Below the pieces are notes generated by a model, which searched no databases, was not told where the DNA came from, and saw only the letters and a program-made list of their open reading frames with translations. The translations under genes and the position numbers were made by a program. Source: an uncultured Clostridia bacterium (GTDB lineage: Bacteria; Bacillota; Clostridia; TANB77; CAG-508). Taken from it: 64,000 nucleotides of DNA. The stretch spans positions 1 to 64,000 of the forward strand of contig CAMMZC010000006.1 in the NCBI GenBank assembly GCA_946529215.1, given 5' to 3'. Shown here one piece after another: positions 32,518 through 41,861 of this stretch (position 1 is the stretch's first letter; the number at the start of each line of letters is the position of its first letter).

Positions 32518-33528
32518 TCATTCATTTTTATTGTTTTCTTCTACTATGTCTTTAATTTCTTTTAGTTTATTCTCTAATAGTTTCTTATCAATTAATTTTA
32601 AAGTATACTGTGATACCATTGTTGGCGACATTGTTCTACTCATTGCATATTCAACTACTTGCTCATCTTTACTTGCACATAATATTACTCCAACACTTGG
32701 ATTTTCATTTTCTTTTCGTTCTTGTCTATCAAGAGCTTCTAAGTAAAAATCCATTTTTGAAATATATTCTGGTTTAAATTTTCCTATTTTTAGTTCAAAA
32801 GCCACTAAACAGCTTAATGTTCTATTATAAAATAACAAGTCAATATAGAAATCTTCATTACCTACTTGTACTCTGTATTCTTCCCCTACATAAGTAAAAT
32901 CTTTTCCAATTTCTAGTATAAAATCCTTCATATTTGAAATAATTGATTTTTTCAAATCTTTCTCAGAATAATTATTAGGTAAATCTAAAAATTCTAAGCT
33001 ATATGTGTCTAGTATTCTTGTATTTGGATAATCTTCTTCTCCTGTTGCTTGTGTAAGACTTTGATTTGCTTTACCATCAGATAACATATATCTTTGAAAA
33101 TATCCACTTGAAATCTGTCTGTCCAGTTCCCTTTTAGAATAATTATTTTTTATACACATTCTTATATAAAATTCTTTTTCTTCTATAGAATTGGTCGCAC
33201 CTAAAATCATAACATTATGCGTCCAACTAATTTGTCTCACCAGTGGAGCGACAATTTCATTGTCTTTATATGCTTCATAGAATTGTTTCATTCTATATAT
33301 TCCGGCTCTATTAAATCCTTTCATTGTAGGATATTCTCTTTTCATAAATTCAACTAATTTATAAACAATTTTATCTCCCCAATTACTATCATTTACTTTT
33401 TCACTAATATATTTACCAAAATCCCAATATAGCCCTATTAGTTCTTCGTTAACTTTCCTATAGGCATTATTTCTTCTTGTTTCAATCATACTGATAATTT
33501 CACTAAAATTAGTATCTAAACTATCCAT
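32518..33528 (-). CDS. DUF1016 / YhcG-type PDDEXK nuclease-domain protein
   Basis: 336-aa protein of the DUF1016 family. The N-terminal helical domain carries ELIGLYWDFGKYISEKVN, then GWDDKI-like WGDKIVYKLVEFMKREYP and MKGFNRAGIYRMKQFYEAY. SWTHNVMILGA is typical. The C-terminal PDDEXK nuclease fold is VQVGNEDFYIDLLFYNRTLS followed by LVAFELKIGKF, with D, E and K in the correct order. Family members are proposed nucleases linked to mobile or defence genes, but the activity of this one is unproven. The ATG lies at 33528. No obvious partner gene is adjacent, and it is flanked by gene remnants on both sides, suggesting a region of gene turnover. Confidence 0.88.
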   Translation of the reverse strand: MDSLDTNFSEIISMIETRRNNAYRKVNEELIGLYWDFGKYISEKVNDSNWGDKIVYKLVEFMKREYPTMKGFNRAGIYRMKQFYEAYKDNEIVAPLVRQISWTHNVMILGATNSIEEKEFYIRMCIKNNYSKRELDRQISSGYFQRYMLSDGKANQSLTQATGEEDYPNTRILDTYSLEFLDLPNNYSEKDLKKSIISNMKDFILEIGKDFTYVGEEYRVQVGNEDFYIDLLFYNRTLSCLVAFELKIGKFKPEYISKMDFYLEALDRQERKENENPSVGVILCASKDEQVVEYAMSRTMSPTMVSQYTLKLIDKKLLENKLKEIKDIVEENNKNE

Positions 33529-33601
33529 AATTCTCCTTTAAAATTTCATATTTTGAATTTATGCAATTTTTGCACAAATTGAATTTCTTTAATTTTTTGC
33601 C

Positions 33602-34127
33602 TTAAAGATTATATTGTTTTATTTCACAATTTTCAATTCCATAATCTGCTAAATTCCTATCTCTAGGAATTCCTTCAAAAAAGCATCTAAAAATTCTAGC
33701 TACTCCTCCGATGAGCTACAATCAAAACATTCTTTTCTCTATATTTAACTTTTATATCCTTTATAAAATCATATATTCTCTCTTGAAAATCTGATATGTT
33801 TTCTCCATTAATGCTTTTATAGTCATAATCCATATTCCAATAATCTTTACAATATATTTTTCCTTCTATAGTACCATAATTCATTTCTGTTATTCTTTTA
33901 TCGATTATAATTTCCTTATTCATATTAGAATTTATTATTTCTGCAGTTTGTACTGCTCTTTTTAATGGTGAAACAATAATTAAATCAATTTTTTTATTTT
34001 CTAAAATCTTTCTTATTTCATCGGCTTGTTTTTTTCCTGTAGCATTTAATTCTTCATTAGAAATTCCTTGCATTCTTCTTGGATAATTCAGATTTGTTTG
34101 TCCATGCCTTACAAATAGTATTTTCAT
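33602..34127 (-). pseudogene. histidine phosphatase (phosphoglycerate mutase family), frameshifted
   Basis: The N-terminal 138 residues are normal: MKILFVRHGQTNLNYPRRMQ with the catalytic RHG, then SPLKRAVQTAEI and EMNYGTIEGK. At ...VLIVAH the reading frame is broken by one extra base (G on the plus strand at 33710), giving AHRRSS and a stop at 33696. Removing it restores AHGGVARIFRCFFEGIPRDR, then NLADYGIENCEIKQYNL to a stop at 33602. The total is then 174 aa, the usual length. The lost part contains the AHGG motif with the second catalytic histidine's surroundings. It overlaps the queH stop codon by one base (TAATG). Either a recent pseudogene or a sequencing error. Confidence 0.82.
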
Positions 34128-35164
34128 TATTTTTTCTCCTTTAACTTCTTAGAATAGTAATACATATCAATACATTGTAAATCTCCATCCCATATTTCTT
34201 CATCATAGTTATCTATAAAATAGTTCTTTATCGTTTTTTCATACTTATCAAAACCTTGCTTAACATAGAATGGAATATTATTCTCTGATGTTCCAACTAA
34301 CATCTTATTATATTTCTGTTTATAATTACCACATAAAGATTTTAATAATTTCTTTGCATAACCTTTTCCTCGATATTCTTTTTTGGTAACTAGATTTTTT
34401 AATTCTAATGTATTTTTATCAATGTGCAAAATTACTGCTAAAGAAACTATATTTTCTTCCACTTGTAATCCATAAACATCAGAATCGCCTAAATACTTGT
34501 TAATACTAGCCTTTGATGGATCTGCATCTAATAATAGTTCTATGTAGTCATCCTTATTTTCTATCTTTTTTACACATATAACCCTTCTACTTGAGTACTC
34601 TAGGTCATCTGGTAATACTGGCTTTGGTGGATTGGGGCTTAAATATCTACTTTCCTCTGAAAATATACATCCACAATATTTTTGCATATATAATCCCTCT
34701 TCTTTTGCTTTTTCGTGTCCTTCCCAAAAGCCATATCTAAAATCTCTGTATAAAAATTCTATTCCAAATTCTTTGCTTAAATCTTCACATAGCTTTTTAA
34801 TAAATTCGTGTTTTTGATAAATACTATAAAGTAAAGTTGTTGTAACCGCATCATAGCCATGTTCTTTTGCATACTCAAAAGTTTTTCGCATACGAATTGG
34901 ATAGCAATAATCTACACACCTTGAATTTAAATTGTTTGAAACATTTTTGCAAAATTCATCTAAACCATATTCATCTTCTATAATGCATTCTAGTCCTATT
35001 TTTTTTGTATATTCTTTTAAACATTCCCTTCTTGCCTCATATTCTTTGTATGGGTGAATATTAGGATTATACCAATAAATTGTTGGTTCTATATTTTCTT
35101 TTCTTAATTCGTCTATGCAGTATACACTACATGGTGCACAACATGCATGCATTAATATTCTCAT
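34127..35164 (-). CDS. queH: epoxyqueuosine reductase QueH fused to a GNAT acetyltransferase domain
   Basis: 345-aa two-domain protein. Residues 1-185 are QueH, the last enzyme of tRNA queuosine synthesis in organisms lacking QueG. It has MRILMHACCAPCSVYCIDEL, RCVDYCYPIRMRKTFEYA and YMQKYCGCIFSEESRY, the cysteines binding Fe-S and the additional iron centre. Residues about 205-335 form a GNAT fold: YGLQVEENIVSLAVILHIDK, then KKEYRGKGYAKKLLKSLC (the acetyl-CoA R/QxxGxG/A loop), then NIPFYVKQGFDKYEK. ATG 35164 follows GAGGTGAAAA. QueH is usually a single domain of about 180-200 aa. What the acetyltransferase modifies is unknown. Confidence 0.88.
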   Translation of the reverse strand: MRILMHACCAPCSVYCIDELRKENIEPTIYWYNPNIHPYKEYEARRECLKEYTKKIGLECIIEDEYGLDEFCKNVSNNLNSRCVDYCYPIRMRKTFEYAKEHGYDAVTTTLLYSIYQKHEFIKKLCEDLSKEFGIEFLYRDFRYGFWEGHEKAKEEGLYMQKYCGCIFSEESRYLSPNPPKPVLPDDLEYSSRRVICVKKIENKDDYIELLLDADPSKASINKYLGDSDVYGLQVEENIVSLAVILHIDKNTLELKNLVTKKEYRGKGYAKKLLKSLCGNYKQKYNKMLVGTSENNIPFYVKQGFDKYEKTIKNYFIDNYDEEIWDGDLQCIDMYYYSKKLKEKK

Positions 35165-35201
35165 TTTTCACCTCATTTTATTATAATTTGATATTTCTTC
35201 A

Positions 35202-36713
35202 CTATTCTCTGCCTTCTATGAGTTCATTATTTTTAGCTTGTATTTCTGCCATTTTTATAATTTGTTCAAATTTATTATCACCATTAATTCTTCCCTCTTC
35301 ATCAACTACATAGCCCATCTCTTTTAATTCAGCAATTGCTTCCTCAACATTTTCTATTTTATTAATTTTTTTATTGATTAATTCTTCAATAGCAACTATT
35401 ATCCTTATCGCCTCTATAATAATTTCGCCACTGGGTAAATATTCCCTTGCATCACTATCCCATACCTTTCCTTCTTTATATGCTTCTATTGTTTTCTTAT
35501 ATAAAATATCATATAAAAATTTTAATCTATCTATACTTTTTTGTACTATATTATCCATTTCTTTTTCAGTATATCCTTGCTTTTGTAAAAATTTTTGAAT
35601 TTTCGCTTCTTGTAAAGAGTCTTTCTCTTCTTGTGTCATAGGCCTTACTAATTTCTCAACATCCTCTTTTGTTCCTTTAAAAATTTTTGAAGCAAATGCA
35701 AGCTTAACTTTGTCTATAGTTTCAGTATCAACCTCTCTATTTATTTTTTCTTTCAAATAGTTTACAAGAACTTTTATATCATCATCTTTGGTTAAATCTA
35801 ATTTTTGAAATCTTATAGCAAATTCTTGATCCAAGCATTTAAAAATAGATAATAACGCATTTCTATCATATATATAATCAAAGTGTTTTTTGAAATCTTC
35901 TTCATCTTTATAAGATAATACATCACTTAATACATCATGGCTACTACAATCACCATCTTCATGTGCATTTGATGTTGTCATCAAAAAATATTTATAATAT
36001 CTTTTACCATATTCTTTCTTATGATTCTGATCCTTTGTTGGATCAAATACATAATAACCATTAACTTTATATTTTTCATCATATATATTAGCATATATCC
36101 TTGCATGTTTATCTCCATTTTTAGACCACACTACTTCATGTTCGGTAGGAATTCCACACAAGTAGCATAAAGTTTCCATTAAATTACAATAACCTGCACA
36201 AACCATATAATTATTATTTAAATATTCAAATAAGCTTCTTGATTGAGCAATATCTCCGTATTTTTCTCGTGCATAACTTTTTATACTTGACGTCAGATTA
36301 TGTATTGCAAATACTTTTTCCAACATAGAAAAACCACTATTATTAATTTCATTTGCTATTTTAAATATAAAATCTTCATCTTTAATGATTTGTTCTATTG
36401 AAAAAACTTTATTTCTGTCTTTTCTTTCTCCATCAATATGCCTCTCTTTATATTTTTCCATATCATATGGATTCCACATTCCAAAAGATTCCAACTTTCC
36501 CTCATATTCAAAAGTTATATTACATTTTGCAAATTGTTTAAATATTTCTATATTATCATGTATAATTTTTTCACTGTTAGTGTAACCATTTCTTTCTGGT
36601 AGAAGAATATGAATTTCTTGGTTTTTATGTTTACTTAAGAATTCAGTTATTTTACTACCTGCATTTTCACCATAGGATATATCAATAGCATCATCATTTG
36701 TTATTATTCTCAT
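35202..36713 (-). CDS. unknown protein with a transglutaminase-like domain
   Basis: 503-aa protein without signal peptide. The middle part has a transglutaminase/cysteine-protease-like triad. A cysteine lies in VCAGYCNLMETLCYLCGIPT (about residue 174), a histidine in KHARIYANIYDEKY (about 203) and an aspartate in YYVFDPTKDQNHK (about 222). The rest is highly charged and helical, with a Lys/Glu-rich C-terminus (RPMTQEEKDSLQEAKIQKF...). Clostridial proteins of this type are usually uncharacterised. ATG 36713 follows AAGGAAGGAAAATAGAA. It lies 63 bp after ruvB and may be co-transcribed. Catalytic activity is inferred from the triad only. Confidence 0.7.
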   Translation of the reverse strand: MRIITNDDAIDISYGENAGSKITEFLSKHKNQEIHILLPERNGYTNSEKIIHDNIEIFKQFAKCNITFEYEGKLESFGMWNPYDMEKYKERHIDGERKDRNKVFSIEQIIKDEDFIFKIANEINNSGFSMLEKVFAIHNLTSSIKSYAREKYGDIAQSRSLFEYLNNNYMVCAGYCNLMETLCYLCGIPTEHEVVWSKNGDKHARIYANIYDEKYKVNGYYVFDPTKDQNHKKEYGKRYYKYFLMTTSNAHEDGDCSSHDVLSDVLSYKDEEDFKKHFDYIYDRNALLSIFKCLDQEFAIRFQKLDLTKDDDIKVLVNYLKEKINREVDTETIDKVKLAFASKIFKGTKEDVEKLVRPMTQEEKDSLQEAKIQKFLQKQGYTEKEMDNIVQKSIDRLKFLYDILYKKTIEAYKEGKVWDSDAREYLPSGEIIIEAIRIIVAIEELINKKINKIENVEEAIAELKEMGYVVDEEGRINGDNKFEQIIKMAEIQAKNNELIEGRE

Positions 36714-36776
36714 TTCTATTTTCCTTCCTTACATTTTATTTTCAGGTTATTTTTTTGCCCCGTCCCGAAATTCACT

Positions 36777-37787
36777 CTAGAATCCAAACTCATATCCTAA
36801 ATGGTCATACGCAGGTTTTAGAGGAATTCTTCCTCTTGGAGTTCTTGATAAAAATCCTATTTGTATTAGATATGGCTCATACAAGTCTTCTATTGTGTCG
36901 ATTTCTTCCCCAAGTGATGTTGCAAGTGTTTCTATTCCAACTGGTCTTCCATTATATCTTGTAATCATCATATCTAGCATTTTTCTATCTGTTTCATCTA
37001 GACCTAATTCATCTATTTCTAGCTTATTTAGAGCATGTTTTGTTATTTTTAAATTAATATTTCCATCACCTAAAACTGCTGCATAATCTCTTACTCTTTT
37101 TAAAAGTCTATTTGCAATTCTTGGTGTTCCTCTTGAACGTCTAGCTATTTCAAGTGCAGATTCATCATCAATCTCAACTTCTAATATTCCTGCAGATCTT
37201 TTTACAATTTTCTTTAAATCTTCTGGTTTATATAGCTCAAGCTTATGCACTATTCCAAATCTATCTCTAAGTGGAGTTGTAAGTGCACCTGCTTTTGTTG
37301 TTGCTCCAATTAAAGTGAATTTTGGAAGATCTAATCTTATAGATCTAGCACTTGGCCCTTTTCCAATTATTATATCAAGTGCAAAATCTTCTAATGCAGG
37401 ATATAATATTTCTTCTACTTGTTTGCTAAGTCTATGAATTTCATCTATAAATAAAACATCAAATTCTGATAAGTTTGTAAGCAAAGCTGCTAAATCTCCT
37501 GTTTTACTAATTGCAGGTCCTGATGTTATTTTTATGTTTGAATTCATTTCATTTGATATAATAGTTGAAAGTGTAGTTTTTCCAAGTCCTGGAGGTCCAT
37601 AAAATAAGCAATGGTCTAGTGGCTCTCCTCTTTTTTTTGCTGCTTCTATATATATTTTCATGTTTTCTTTAACTTTGTCTTGCCCTATATATTCATCTAA
37701 AACTTTTGGTCTTAAAGAGTTTTCTAATCTTTCTTCTTGCCCATCAAACTTAAGTAATTCAGGGCTTATTATTTTTTCGTCTTCCAT
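36777..37787 (-). CDS. ruvB: Holliday junction branch migration ATPase RuvB
   Basis: 336-aa AAA+ motor that, with RuvA, drives branch migration of Holliday junctions. Walker A is [10 protein letters not shown], Walker [10 protein letters not shown], and sensor 1 is near [21 protein letters not shown], with the arginine finger. The C-terminal winged helix ends in [16 protein letters not shown] and AYDHLGYEF. Length is standard. ATG 37787 follows GAAAGGAAATAAAAA. No ruvA or ruvC is adjacent in the window. Confidence 0.97.
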   Translation of the reverse strand: MEDEKIISPELLKFDGQEERLENSLRPKVLDEYIGQDKVKENMKIYIEAAKKRGEPLDHCLFYGPPGLGKTTLSTIISNEMNSNIKITSGPAISKTGDLAALLTNLSEFDVLFIDEIHRLSKQVEEILYPALEDFALDIIIGKGPSARSIRLDLPKFTLIGATTKAGALTTPLRDRFGIVHKLELYKPEDLKKIVKRSAGILEVEIDDESALEIARRSRGTPRIANRLLKRVRDYAAVLGDGNINLKITKHALNKLEIDELGLDETDRKMLDMMITRYNGRPVGIETLATSLGEEIDTIEDLYEPYLIQIGFLSRTPRGRIPLKPAYDHLGYEFGF

Positions 37788-37829
37788 TTTTTATTTCCTT
37801 TCCTAATTTTAGTTGCATTTATGGAATAC

Positions 37830-38222
37830 TTATTTTAAAAATTCATTTGTAACAATACCTTTTTTCTCACGCTCTTTTTCAACATAGTCTGATAGAATTT
37901 CTTTCACAACATAAGGTTTTTTTACACCCAATAATGTAAATTCTCCTTGTGTATTGTCTGAAGATGAAATATTAATTCTTCCAACATTAAAAATTCTATC
38001 AAAAATAGTTTGTTTTATCGAAAAATCTGTCATTCTATATAGTCTTACTTCTTCTTGTATTTTTGTAAAAAAACCAGTATCAATTACTAGTTTTTCTTCA
38101 GTAAGAGTATATTTTGTAAATGAAATTGGTAATCCAAAGATTGTCCTTTTTCTATCTTTCCATATAATATTTCCCATTTTGCTATTTGCATAATTATTAA
38201 TTATGCTCTCCTTTCTTCTCAT
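37830..38222 (-). CDS. bacterial PH-domain (bPH2/YdbT-type) protein
   Basis: About 130 aa. The PH-like core is IFGLPISFTKYTLTEEKLVI, DTGFFTKIQEEVRLYRMTDF, then SIKQTIFDRIFNVGRINISS and TLLGVKKPYVVKEILSDYVE, the signature of DUF304/bPH2 proteins. There is no membrane segment. Start is uncertain. ATG 38222 lies inside the end of the acyltransferase gene, and a good AAAGGAG box just downstream of it has no in-frame ATG at normal distance; the next Met is at 38177. Translational coupling with the acyltransferase is likely. Confidence 0.7.
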   Translation of the reverse strand: MRRKESIINNYANSKMGNIIWKDRKRTIFGLPISFTKYTLTEEKLVIDTGFFTKIQEEVRLYRMTDFSIKQTIFDRIFNVGRINISSSDNTQGEFTLLGVKKPYVVKEILSDYVEKEREKKGIVTNEFLK

Positions 38223-38970
38223 ATTTAATAAATTCGTAAGTACTTTCCTTGCTTCTTTCAACCATTTTATTATACACTTTATCTCTTAAATCTTGTTTTT
38301 TTTCTTGTATGTTTTCTAAATATTCATTTTGAAAAAATGGACCATCTATGTATGTAGTAATTTTAACTTTATTTTTTCCTCTTTTTTGATAAGTATTTGT
38401 AACACAAAAAACAGGAGTATTATTTTCTATTGGATACTTAAAAGAAACATTTTTAAAAGGTCTTATTTTTGTATAATATGGCCAAATATGTGCTTCTGGA
38501 AAAATTGTAATTGCATATCCTTTTTGTATTTTATTTTTGATAGTTTGCAAAAAATTTTTCATTCCGCTTCTTTCATTTGGAATTGGTATTGCTCCAAATT
38601 TTTGTACAAAATTTCCCAAATATTTCATAGATACATTTTCTGGATTTACAATTATATAATTTCTTTTTGGAAATATCGCATTTGTAATTATAAATGTATC
38701 TGCAAAAGCTTGTGTATGATTTCCATACACAAAATATCCTTGTTTTTTATATGGCTTTAGCTTTTCTCTTCCTACATATTTTATTCTAAATTTCAATTTT
38801 GCATATAGAAATTTTATGGGCACACTCAAAACATTTTGAACTAAATAGTGTGTAAATTTCCACCAAATACTTTTATGTTCATATATATAACTTCCGTCAA
38901 TTTTTCTTGGTTCAATTTTTGCTTCAGAAAACTCATCATTTAACTCGTCTTGATAATAAATTGTTTTCAT
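38197..38970 (-). CDS. lysophospholipid acyltransferase (PlsC family)
   Basis: 257-aa membrane-associated acyltransferase. The catalytic block is VYGNHTQAFADTFII, a histidine followed by aspartate with one residue more than the textbook HX4D. IPIPNERSGMKNFLQTI follows, then a variant of the FPEGT motif, ITIFPEAHIWPYY, and ENNTPVFCVTNTY. These substitutions also occur in the fusion protein at 39127, so both belong to the same divergent subfamily. ATG 38970 follows AAAGGATGACAAGATAA. It lies in a group of glycolipid genes, which suggests acylation of a glycolipid or phospholipid. Confidence 0.83.
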   Translation of the reverse strand: MKTIYYQDELNDEFSEAKIEPRKIDGSYIYEHKSIWWKFTHYLVQNVLSVPIKFLYAKLKFRIKYVGREKLKPYKKQGYFVYGNHTQAFADTFIITNAIFPKRNYIIVNPENVSMKYLGNFVQKFGAIPIPNERSGMKNFLQTIKNKIQKGYAITIFPEAHIWPYYTKIRPFKNVSFKYPIENNTPVFCVTNTYQKRGKNKVKITTYIDGPFFQNEYLENIQEKKQDLRDKVYNKMVERSKESTYEFIKYEKKGEHN

Positions 38971-39126
38971 TTATCTTGTCATCCTTTATATTATAATTAT
39001 ACATATTTTTTATAATTAGTTGGAACATTCCATGTACTTGTATCATTACATCTTATATCTGAATGCTAAAAATTAGGCAGAGTAAATCACCAGCACTTTA
39101 ATGTTATATTTTACATAATAAAAATT

Positions 39127-40920
39127 TTATTTTTTTGCCTTACTTTCTGTAGTATACTCAAGTGGAACCTTATAAAATTCTTCATAAGTATCTCTCCAAA
39201 TTTTCGCATTTTTTTCTTTCATAATATTTGAATTTTCTTTTTCAGATAAATTTCCATCTGGATAAATTGGCTCTCCAATATTTATAATATATTCTTGTAC
39301 AAAAAATCCATCTTCTCCAATTATCTCACTATCTTGCATTGTTATAAAAATTGGTATAACTGGAACATTGTTTCTTGCAGCAAATCTAAATGCACCATTT
39401 TTTAATGGCTTTGGTTTTTTGTAATTCCACCACATACTTTGCTCTGGATAAATTAATATAAAGTCTTTTCTTTGCAAAATTGTATCTACAGCTTTCATAA
39501 ATTCTATCATTGTTTGTGTATTTGAGCTAAGTGGAAGTGTATCACAATTTCTAAAGAAAAATCCATATAATCCTGGAAAATTTGTATAATTTCCTTCTCT
39601 AATTACTTTATACATCTTTCTTACTTTGTCTTGGCCTGATTCCATAAAAGCTTTTTCAATTGCAAAAGAATCAAATGGATTAAAATGATTGCATGTTAAA
39701 ATAGCTCCTGTATCAACGTTTTGTAAATTTTCTAATCCTTTTATTTCTTTTATAATAAGTTTATTTTCTTTTAGCAAATCATCTAAAAATTTCTTTCCCA
39801 TATGATTTGCAATTTTACTTTTTATTTTGCTAGTACTCTTTTTTCTAAGATAATCAACATCTTCAGGTGCAAGAGGAATTGTAGGCGGATCTTCTTCAAC
39901 ATCTATATCAAAATCTCCGTTTTTTTCAAATTCTTCAATCTTTTTTAATATTTTTAGTCTTTCTTCAGATTGTTCTATTCCGTTCATACCAGCCAAATTC
40001 CTGTCATTTCCAACACATGATGTTTCTTTTTTGCAAAGTCTAACCAAACTCTTAAATTGTTCTTGGTCTCTGAATTTTTCCTTTTCTGTATAGTTTTCTT
40101 TAATGTTTAATATTTCTTTATAAAACTCAGTCTTTTTTGCATACTTCCAAAAATAATCTTCATACAAAACATCATCAAAATGCCAAGGCTTAAACATATG
40201 ATTATAGTGTATAATTTTTATATCTTCTTCTTTTATATTTTCATTTGGAATTGGCATTGTATTCCAAACTTCATCTATAAATTTAACTCTTCCCTTACAA
40301 AGTCTATTTAAATAATCTTGATCTTGTGCAACAGCAAACTTAATTGTTTCTAGCAAATACAAAAACTTTGCCTGAAAATCAAATCTTCTCATTGCATCTA
40401 AATTCATCACAAGCATTCCAGCATTAAAATAATTTTTGTAGGTAGCCATTCCAACTACTCTTTCGACATAATCTTGAAATTCCTTGTTATTTTGAACACT
40501 ACTATCTGGTACTGCTCCTAATAAATTGTCTCCTAAATCAATGTTGTATAATTCAGAAATATCACCTAAAACAGTTGTATCACTGTCTATGTATATTGCT
40601 TTATCATATTGTGGATATAATTCTGGTATAAAAAGTCTAAAATATGTTGTTTGAGTAAAATAATCTCTAGTGTAAAGCTTTTCTTCTATTTCTTGTAAAT
40701 AGTAATTTAACTCTACAAATTCAATTTTAACATTTTCTTTTTCATATTTTAAAATCTTCTTTTTGTTTCTTTCATCTATATTTATACATAAAATTTTTAT
40801 TACATATTGATAATCTTTAGATGAATTTTCTATTAAAGATGTTAAAGTAACAGCTAAAAATGATATATATCTGTCATCAACAGCAAAAAATATTGGTATC
40901 ACTTTTGAATTGCTTTCCAT
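39127..40920 (-). CDS. GT8 glycosyltransferase fused to a PlsC-type acyltransferase
   Basis: 597-aa bifunctional protein. Residues about 1-270 form a family 8 retaining glycosyltransferase: VIPIFFAVDDRYISFLAVTL, KAIYIDSDTTVLGDISELY (DxD motif) and NAGMLVMNLDAMR, then IIHYNHMFKPW. Residues about 370-580 form a PlsC acyltransferase: ILTCNHFNPFDSFAIEKAF (HX4D), FILIYPEQSMWWNYKKPKP and FRFAARNNVPVIPIFI. The start is ATG 40920. The frame stays open to 41040 and would overlap the upstream gene by 50 bp without a ribosome binding site. Fusion implies that one product receives sugar and acyl chain in succession, for example a glycolipid; the substrate is unknown. Confidence 0.85.
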   Translation of the reverse strand: MESNSKVIPIFFAVDDRYISFLAVTLTSLIENSSKDYQYVIKILCINIDERNKKKILKYEKENVKIEFVELNYYLQEIEEKLYTRDYFTQTTYFRLFIPELYPQYDKAIYIDSDTTVLGDISELYNIDLGDNLLGAVPDSSVQNNKEFQDYVERVVGMATYKNYFNAGMLVMNLDAMRRFDFQAKFLYLLETIKFAVAQDQDYLNRLCKGRVKFIDEVWNTMPIPNENIKEEDIKIIHYNHMFKPWHFDDVLYEDYFWKYAKKTEFYKEILNIKENYTEKEKFRDQEQFKSLVRLCKKETSCVGNDRNLAGMNGIEQSEERLKILKKIEEFEKNGDFDIDVEEDPPTIPLAPEDVDYLRKKSTSKIKSKIANHMGKKFLDDLLKENKLIIKEIKGLENLQNVDTGAILTCNHFNPFDSFAIEKAFMESGQDKVRKMYKVIREGNYTNFPGLYGFFFRNCDTLPLSSNTQTMIEFMKAVDTILQRKDFILIYPEQSMWWNYKKPKPLKNGAFRFAARNNVPVIPIFITMQDSEIIGEDGFFVQEYIINIGEPIYPDGNLSEKENSNIMKEKNAKIWRDTYEEFYKVPLEYTTESKAKK

Positions 40921-40990
40921 TTTATCGTTCATTCCTTTCTCGCTTTGTTTAAAGGTTCGCAAAGCTTTGACTTTCAGACTTTTTTTCTTT

Positions 40991-41824
40991 TTAAAAAACT
41001 TTTTCTCTTTCGGCATCTTTTTTCCACTCCAAATATTCATTTAGATCATCATCAAATGCATGGCATCTTAAATATTTATGAACTTCTTCTACATTCCATT
41101 GTTTATAATTTCTTACTCTTGGATATGGCCACCATAATAATCTTTTGCAAAAATGGCATATAACAGTATCTTTTTTGTTAAACCATGCTTGTTCATTATA
41201 TATTCTAGGTAGTAAAAGCTTTTTAGTAGTAGATCTGTAAACAGCATCTTGATCTGCAAAAAGCATTTTTTTAGTTCTAATTAAATTTCTAGCCTTTTCT
41301 AAAAGCTTAGTTTCTCTTATTTTTTTCATATTTAATAATAACATTCCAGCATTTATATAATCTACTGCAATAAACCATGAACCATATTTTTCTGGCACAG
41401 CTGCATATTCATAATCTGTAATGTCTTTATTATATAATTTAGAAATATCATCATTTGCCATCATATCTATATCTAGATATAAAAGCTTATCTGGCATATT
41501 TGGGACTAAATCTGCAAGTAGCCTAAGCAAAGTATATGGGGTACAATATGCATTTTCATTCTTGCAATTCATAAATTCTTGCTCATAAAGACTTGTAACA
41601 TCCACTTTTCGCACACAATTGTTGGCATTTTTAGACTTTACTACTCTATTTAAAAATTCAACTTGTTCATCTTTTATACAAGTATATTCAGGTTTTACTC
41701 TTGTTAAATCCATTGTAAAAATATAGCAATTAACATCTTCTTTAGTTTTGTTTGTTATAGATATTAGTTCTGTTAATGCTCCATCAAAAACTTTTTCATT
41801 TCCACATAATAATATGTTTATCAT
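40991..41824 (-). CDS. GT8-family glycosyltransferase
   Basis: 277-aa family 8 retaining glycosyltransferase. MINILLCGNEKVFDGALTEL opens the nucleotide-sugar fold, KLLYLDIDMMANDDISKLY holds the DxD motif and YINAGMLLLNMKKIR the acceptor-side motif. VICHFCKRLLWWPYPRVRNY follows near the end. ATG 41824 follows AAAGGTAGTAATT. It sits between a YbhN-type membrane protein and the GT8-PlsC fusion, all read leftwards, suggesting stepwise assembly of one envelope glycan. Typical donors are UDP-glucose or UDP-galactose, which cannot be told from sequence alone. Confidence 0.9.
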   Translation of the reverse strand: MINILLCGNEKVFDGALTELISITNKTKEDVNCYIFTMDLTRVKPEYTCIKDEQVEFLNRVVKSKNANNCVRKVDVTSLYEQEFMNCKNENAYCTPYTLLRLLADLVPNMPDKLLYLDIDMMANDDISKLYNKDITDYEYAAVPEKYGSWFIAVDYINAGMLLLNMKKIRETKLLEKARNLIRTKKMLFADQDAVYRSTTKKLLLPRIYNEQAWFNKKDTVICHFCKRLLWWPYPRVRNYKQWNVEEVHKYLRCHAFDDDLNEYLEWKKDAEREKVF

Positions 41825-41861
41825 AATTACTACCTTTCAATTTTTAGTTCGTTTTATATAT

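Noticed and set aside
38200..38222. Using the AAAGGAG box at the end of the acyltransferase gene as a start for the frame MQIAKWEILYG
   Set aside because: That frame is short and unrelated to the PH-domain frame, which continues the recognised fold.
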